From NCBI RefSeq assembly GCF_013328345.1, contig NZ_JABULX010000025.1, forward strand, positions 1 through 64,000: a stretch of DNA of 64,000 bases. Direction: 5' to 3'. The notes under the pieces were generated by a model. The model was not told the DNA's origin and ran no database searches. It was given only the letters and a program-made list of their open reading frames with translations. Source of the DNA: Marinifaba aquimaris (lineage in GTDB: Bacteria > Pseudomonadota > Gammaproteobacteria > Enterobacterales > Alteromonadaceae). Both the position numbers and the translations under genes were made by a program. Shown here piece after piece: positions 58,806 through 64,000 of the stretch (position 1 is the first letter of the stretch; each line of letters opens with the position of its first letter).

Positions 58806-58883
58806 TGTGATTGGAATGTATTTTTGTTTATCTCCCTAAACAAAATTTTTAAATGCCCTGCTTCCCGAGCAGGGCTTTTTTTT
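58806..58883 (+). ncRNA. Candidate small RNA, unit 5 of 5
   Basis: About 78 nt, with the same two hairpins as unit 4 and T8 at 58876-58883. It ends 9 bp before the recX stop on the opposite strand, so it is convergent with recX. The 5' segment reads TTAATGTGATTGGAATG, one base different from the other copies. Confidence 0.7.
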
Positions 58884-58892
58884 GCCTAACTT

Positions 58893-59372
58893 TTAGCTCA
58901 ATTCACTCCAAATTGATTTTATACAATCAAAACTGAAACCTTTTTTGATCATATAGGCTTGTTGTTTTTGCTTCGTCTTAAAATCGTTACTAACTTGTTC
59001 GCCAAACTTTTTACAAAAAGTGCGATAACCTATATCGAACCAATTAATTTCATTCTCTAGCACTAGCGCATTAAAATCACTGATATCTACTTGCTGTTGC
59101 TTTAACAGCTGTTTGATATGGTTGGGACCATACCCCTTGTTAGCTTTAGCTCGAATGATCATTTCCATATATCGCCTGTCAGATTGATAACCTTGAGCAA
59201 TAAAGTGTTCAATCAAGGTTTTGTGTATGGCTTTATCTATACCCTTTTCTGCTAATTTTTTTTGCAGCTCTAGACATGAATGCTCGCGGCGAGATAACCA
59301 ATCGTATAAAAACTTGGTGCCTTGTTTTGTCTGTTCTGTCCATTGCTCGGAAGGAGAGGTAGGTATTGACAT
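58893..59372 (-). CDS. recX: Regulatory protein RecX
   Basis: RecX inhibits RecA filament extension. The 159-residue protein has the three-helix repeat pattern of the family, with LSRREHSCLELQKKLAEKG (about 26-44) and the central YMEMIIRAKANKGYGPNHIK (about 68-87). It is normally adjacent to recA; here it is about 57 kb away within the window. It may share a transcript with the upstream cupin gene (6-bp gap). Confidence 0.9.
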   Translation of the reverse strand: MSIPTSPSEQWTEQTKQGTKFLYDWLSRREHSCLELQKKLAEKGIDKAIHKTLIEHFIAQGYQSDRRYMEMIIRAKANKGYGPNHIKQLLKQQQVDISDFNALVLENEINWFDIGYRTFCKKFGEQVSNDFKTKQKQQAYMIKKGFSFDCIKSIWSELS

Positions 59373-59378
59373 ATATCT

Positions 59379-59879
59379 TTAGGTTCTACTTTTATATTCG
59401 CTAGCATTTTGTCCCACATCAGCATCTTTGACAAAAGCCAAAAACGCGGCAACATCAGCTGCGCCTTCCTCTGGTGACCAAGTGGCGAACCCTTTGTCAT
59501 CTAAAGCCTGATAAGGCCCCTGCTTAACTTCGAAAAAAACAGTATCACTGCAAAGTGCTACCGTCGAATGCCAGGTGTGTGGAGGGATCTCTATTCCTTT
59601 TTTTACGCCATCAGCTGATAATTCATGTTTCGCTAAAATAGTGCCTTGCTCATCGTAAATAATAAAAAGTAATGACCCTTTAATGACAATAAAACACTCC
59701 CATTTTGTATCATCACTATGCCAATGTGGTCTGACGTAACTTGAAGGTTCCATCGCTATAAACAAGCGCTGAACCATATCATCATAATTTTGATGCAAGT
59801 TGTGATTTGTCCGCTTACGAGGAAGTTGCTTTGCGTCTGACACCAAAGAATCGAAAAACGTTTGATCAAACACTTTCAT
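59379..59879 (-). CDS. WbuC-type cupin-fold metalloprotein
   Basis: This 166-residue protein matches the WbuC cupin family. It has the N-terminal RKRTNHNLH motif (about 22-30) and the metal-site region PHWHSDDTKWECFIVIKG, then IPPHTWHSTVAL. These give the two cupin motifs with several His ligands. WbuC proteins often sit in polysaccharide loci, but here the neighbours are recX and a Rieske-type protein, so the substrate is unknown. Confidence 0.87.
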   Translation of the reverse strand: MKVFDQTFFDSLVSDAKQLPRKRTNHNLHQNYDDMVQRLFIAMEPSSYVRPHWHSDDTKWECFIVIKGSLLFIIYDEQGTILAKHELSADGVKKGIEIPPHTWHSTVALCSDTVFFEVKQGPYQALDDKGFATWSPEEGAADVAAFLAFVKDADVGQNASEYKSRT

Positions 59880-59891
59880 ATTGTCATCTCT

Positions 59892-60248
59892 TTATTGTTT
59901 AGTCTGACAAATATAATAATCTTCACCTCTTTTCTCTACTTTATAAGCTTGATTGTGTTCGCTGTAGATACAAATTGGTCTCCTATGTAGCGAACAATAT
60001 ATGTTGCCATCGTTTTTTAATTGCTCTTTGGTTAAGTCATAGCCTTGGTGCGGACAATAAGCTGAAATCAACCTCATATCCAAATTTGCGCCTTGGAGGT
60101 AAAGATAAATCAATACTTTGGTTTCATGGTCTGTACCAGGCAATATTGCTTTTCCCTTAAGTACATCTGGATTTTTCGTTGCCTGAACTTTATCGACTAA
60201 AATTGCTTTAGCTGATTGTCCCATTGCTGGGAAGAATTTATCTAGCAT
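59892..60248 (-). CDS. Small Rieske-type [2Fe-2S] protein
   Basis: This 118-residue cytosolic protein contains the Rieske pattern CPH (Cys and His near 64 and 66) and CSLH (near 84-87), with 17 residues between them, the spacing used to hold a [2Fe-2S] cluster. It has no signal peptide or large oxygenase domain, so it is likely a ferredoxin-like electron carrier or a NirD-like subunit. It lies 12 bp upstream of the cupin gene in the same direction. Its partner is not known. Confidence 0.8.
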   Translation of the reverse strand: MLDKFFPAMGQSAKAILVDKVQATKNPDVLKGKAILPGTDHETKVLIYLYLQGANLDMRLISAYCPHQGYDLTKEQLKNDGNIYCSLHRRPICIYSEHNQAYKVEKRGEDYYICQTKQ

Positions 60249-60415
60249 AATGTCCCCTGTTAATCAGCTCAGTTTATCATATTACCTCCCTGAATTAAGT
60301 GCTTCCCAATATCTAATGGACACCTACTTAAACCTACTATTTTTGTGTTTTATCAAGTTCTTACCTCTAAGAAAATAGACTATCATTAGCTTCAAATAGG
60401 CTTTAGGTAAAAACA

Positions 60416-61033
60416 ATGGAAAATAAGAAAATACTATTATTGTTTGCACATCCCACATTGGATCGTTCAGAAGTCAACAAACCTCTTTTTGAAGCCGCCA
60501 GCCAGCTTCCTTACGTAACCGCGGTTGACCTCTATCGAGAGTACCCCAAATACCACATTGACATTAACCGTGAGCAATCGCGGTTGATAGAACACGATAT
60601 TGTTATTTTCCAATTCCCACTTTATTGGTATTCCACCCCTTCCATCTTAAAAGAGTGGCAAGATCTAGTCTTAGAATATGGTTTTGCTTATGGCTCGGAA
60701 GGCAAAGCACTGCATGGAAAAACGTTTTTATGTGCGATTACGGCAGGCGGTAAAGAGGAGGCCTATCGCGCCGAAGGTTACAACCACTTTACTATCAGAG
60801 AACTGCTAAGACCACTCGAACAGACAGCACTCCTAACAGGTATGCATTATCTTGCGCCTTTTGGTTTATTTAGTTCAAGAACGGCAGTAGAAGAAAACCG
60901 CTGTGATAAACACAAGAAAAAGTGGTTGTGGTTACTCGAACAATTACACCGCAATACGATTGATTTAGCCGCTGCAGCTGAAGTTGAAAAACTGAATCAC
61001 CTTCTCGACTCAATCTACCCAGCTAGCGAATAA
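60416..61033 (+). CDS. KefF/KefG-type NAD(P)H oxidoreductase
   Basis: This 205-residue flavodoxin-fold protein has LLLFAHPTLDRSEVN at its N terminus and the FQFPLYWYSTPSILKEWQD and GFAYGSEG motifs of the KefF/KefG/MdaB family. In E. coli KefG activates KefB and KefF activates KefC. It lies 11 bp upstream of the transporter gene, so the two should be one operon that protects against electrophiles. Confidence 0.9.
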   Translation: MENKKILLLFAHPTLDRSEVNKPLFEAASQLPYVTAVDLYREYPKYHIDINREQSRLIEHDIVIFQFPLYWYSTPSILKEWQDLVLEYGFAYGSEGKALHGKTFLCAITAGGKEEAYRAEGYNHFTIRELLRPLEQTALLTGMHYLAPFGLFSSRTAVEENRCDKHKKKWLWLLEQLHRNTIDLAAAAEVEKLNHLLDSIYPASE

Positions 61034-61044
61034 AGGACAAACCA

Positions 61045-62961
61045 ATGACGACTTATTTTGTTCAAGCATTTATCTATTTATTAGCTGCTGTCGCGATTGT
61101 GCCCATCGCCAAAAAGCTGGGGCTAGGGTCAGTACTAGGCTATTTAATTGCAGGTGTCATTATTGGCCCGGTTACCGGCTTAGTCGGACATGAAACCGTT
61201 ACCATTCAACATTTTGCTGAATTTGGTGTCGTGATGATGCTATTTTTAGTCGGTCTTGAATTAGAGCCCAAAATGTTATGGCAGATGAGAAATCGACTAC
61301 TAGGGCTAGGCGGCTTGCAGGTCGGCCTGACAACCATCTTAGTAATGTTGATTGCCTTAGCTTTCAAGCAAACCTGGACCGTCGCGCTAGCCATAGGTTT
61401 AATTTTCTCACTCTCTTCAACAGCTATTGTTCTACAAACCTTTAATGAGAAAGGTCTAGGCAAAACAGAAGGTGGGCGTAATGCTTTTTCGGTACTTTTA
61501 TTCCAAGATATAGCCGTCATCCCCATGTTGGCTTTTATTCCTGTGTTGGCTTTACCTGAGCTTGTTGAAGCAGCTATGCATTTATCTGATGCCGCCGATC
61601 ATCACGAAAACTTATCTTTAGTCGCCGGTTTACCCAGTTGGCTTTATGGAATCGTCGTAATTGCAGCTATTGGCGTGGTCGTACTCGGTGGCCACTATTT
61701 GAGTCGACCCTTACTTCACTTTGTTGCGACATCGGGTTTAAGAGAGATCTTTGTCGCAACTGCATTGATGTTAGTTATCGGTATTGCAGCCTTGATGAGT
61801 TTAGTTGGCCTTTCTCCTGCACTGGGTACTTTCCTTGCAGGCGTGGTACTTGCCAACAGTGAATTTAGACATGAACTTGAATCAAACATTGAACCATTTA
61901 AAGGTTTATTACTCGGTTTATTCTTTATCACGGTAGGAGCAGGTGTCGACTTTGGCATATTATCGAGCCAGTGGATACTGATCATCAGCTTAACTTTTGC
62001 GGTCATTATCATCAAAGCTGGTGTGTTATTTTCACTGGCCAGTATTTTCAAAATACAAAATAGTAATCGCTGGTTATTTGGTTTGAGCTTAGCTCAAGCA
62101 GGTGAATTTGGCTTTGTATTATTAAGCTTTAGCGTTCAAAACCATGTTATACCGACCGATACTGCTCAGACGCTACAGCTTGTTGTTGCACTATCTATGT
62201 TCCTCACCCCTACCCTTTTCATACTTTTCGACAAAGTCATTTTACCGCGCTATGAACACTCTTCAAATGACAGAGAAGCCGATGAAATTGAAGAAACCGG
62301 CTCTGTTATTATCGCTGGGGTTGGCCGATTTGGACAAATCGTTAACCGCTTATTAGTCGCTAACGGTGTTAAAACCGTAGTACTGGATCACGAGGCCACT
62401 CAGGTAGATAACCTCAGACAGATAAACATTAAGAGTTACTTTGGTGATGCCACCCAACCCGCACTTTTACATACCGCAGGTATTGAAGAAGCAGAGTTAC
62501 TAGTCGTTGCCATCGATAACAGAGAAGAAGCCATTAACCTAGTTCATTACGTTAAACACACCTATCCAAAAATCAAAGTATTGGCACGTGCTTTTGATAA
62601 GGGTCATAGTTATGAGCTCAAGTTTGCTGGCGCAGATTATATTCAAGTGGAGACCTATCACTCTGCACTCGAAGTAGGCGCACAGGCAATGCGAGATGTC
62701 GGCTTTCATCCATTTCACGTTGAGCAACAAAAACAAACCTTTATGGATATTGAATGCGCTGCTTCAGATAATTTGTACCAACAATGGCAACAACGCAGCG
62801 AGGGTGAAAGGTATAGCCACGGATATCGCCAAATGTTCATTGAGTTAGAGCAAACGATTAAAAAAGCCATGCAGCAAGGACGTGGTGGTAATCATAATTT
62901 AACGGATCGCGCTTGGACGCCTCCGCCAAAAGATTACACGGACGACTTTAAGGATGAATAA
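61045..62961 (+). CDS. Glutathione-regulated potassium efflux transporter (KefB/KefC family)
   Basis: This 638-residue CPA2 transporter has about 12 membrane helices (about 1-400) with the GxxxxPxxL core and GLIFSLSSTAIVLQ. A C-terminal TrkA-N (KTN) regulatory domain has the nucleotide-binding GVGRFGQIVNRLL (about 420-432). It should export K+ (K+/H+ exchange) when glutathione adducts bind the KTN domain, acidifying the cytosol during electrophile stress. KefB versus KefC cannot be settled from sequence alone. The following class III alcohol dehydrogenase suits a formaldehyde/electrophile defence setting. Confidence 0.93.
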   Translation: MTTYFVQAFIYLLAAVAIVPIAKKLGLGSVLGYLIAGVIIGPVTGLVGHETVTIQHFAEFGVVMMLFLVGLELEPKMLWQMRNRLLGLGGLQVGLTTILVMLIALAFKQTWTVALAIGLIFSLSSTAIVLQTFNEKGLGKTEGGRNAFSVLLFQDIAVIPMLAFIPVLALPELVEAAMHLSDAADHHENLSLVAGLPSWLYGIVVIAAIGVVVLGGHYLSRPLLHFVATSGLREIFVATALMLVIGIAALMSLVGLSPALGTFLAGVVLANSEFRHELESNIEPFKGLLLGLFFITVGAGVDFGILSSQWILIISLTFAVIIIKAGVLFSLASIFKIQNSNRWLFGLSLAQAGEFGFVLLSFSVQNHVIPTDTAQTLQLVVALSMFLTPTLFILFDKVILPRYEHSSNDREADEIEETGSVIIAGVGRFGQIVNRLLVANGVKTVVLDHEATQVDNLRQINIKSYFGDATQPALLHTAGIEEAELLVVAIDNREEAINLVHYVKHTYPKIKVLARAFDKGHSYELKFAGADYIQVETYHSALEVGAQAMRDVGFHPFHVEQQKQTFMDIECAASDNLYQQWQQRSEGERYSHGYRQMFIELEQTIKKAMQQGRGGNHNLTDRAWTPPPKDYTDDFKDE

Positions 62962-62971
62962 TCCCAATTAA

Positions 62972-64000
<1,029 letters not shown>

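Larger units (their letters stand above)
58163..58883 (+). repeat. Five-unit tandem repeat array with sigma-E-like promoters, hairpins and terminators
   Basis: This intergenic region between the divergent 5-oxoprolinase gene and the convergent recX gene holds five tandem units. The TCTGA elements are at 58186, 58336, 58490, 58642 and 58796 (intervals 150, 154, 152 and 154 bp). Each unit has (G)GAACTA, a 16-nt spacer, TCTGA, a conserved 5' segment ending in TGATTGGAATGTA, an A/T-rich hairpin, a G/C-rich hairpin and a run of 7-8 T. The 59-61 bp between one T run and the next TCTGA region is also conserved. The region from 58036 to 58162 shows nothing else I can support. All signals point to the plus strand. 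Confidence 0.9.

Noticed and set aside
58163-58890. Integron-type attC sites or a CRISPR array
   Set aside because: No GTTRRRY/RYYYAAC core pairs recur in the units (one GCCTAAC at the end is isolated), units are about 150 bp with conserved spacers, and each unit ends in an intrinsic terminator.

Overview
The window reads as chromosomal DNA from a marine gammaproteobacterium of the order Alteromonadales, most likely near Colwellia/Thalassotalea. This is inferred from low G+C by eye and from gene neighbourhoods typical of the group: rpoS-nlpD-DUF368-pcm-surE-truD-ispF-ispD-ftsB, pilT/pilU beside yggS-proC-yggT-DUF4426, and rlmD-relA-mazG-pyrG-eno. Most genes are core housekeeping genes. I saw no tRNA, rRNA or CRISPR array.

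Layout. 1-469: edge of an IS3-family insertion sequence. 514-2908: repeat lipoprotein, recA (tandem LexA boxes) and pncC. 3019-7405: Fur-type iron uptake locus (PepSY protein, two small membrane proteins, divergent TonB-dependent receptor). 7609-17157: mutS, then a long minus-strand block from ftsB down to rpoS. 17285-18860: nickel superoxide dismutase operon (TPR-like protein, His-rich membrane peptide, SodN, SodX) behind a Fur-like box. 18877-22252: an S41-peptidase/beta-lactamase fusion lipoprotein and an unknown gene. 22393-29947: eno, pyrG, mazG, relA, rlmD. 30018-34036: BarA-type hybrid kinase and an AraC-type regulator. 34070-39822: ybbA/ybbP ABC system, tesA, asd, def. 39896-44805: pilU/pilT and the divergent yggS-proC-yggT-DUF4426 genes. 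44992-47961: MipA/OmpV protein, alpha/beta-hydrolase lipoprotein and mlaA. 48017-52588: periplasmic nitrate reductase genes napEFDABC behind an FNR-like box, with a frameshift near the start of napA. 52699-58035: small envelope proteins, trmN6 and a 5-oxoprolinase. 58163-58883: five-unit small-RNA array. 58893-60248: recX, a WbuC-type cupin and a small Rieske protein. 60416-64000: KefG/KefC-type potassium efflux pair and the start of a class III alcohol dehydrogenase.

The most unusual element is the array at 58163-58883. Five tandem units of about 150-154 bp each carry a sigma-E-like promoter ((G)GAACTA, exactly 16 nt, TCTGA), a nearly invariant 5' segment, two hairpins whose stems change in a compensatory way while a UCCC loop is kept, and an intrinsic terminator. 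This predicts five sibling RNAs of about 76-78 nt controlled by an envelope-stress sigma factor. I do not recognise the family. Other points of note are the napA frameshift, the iron-box-controlled nickel SOD operon with an unexplained His-rich peptide, and the peptidase/beta-lactamase fusion.
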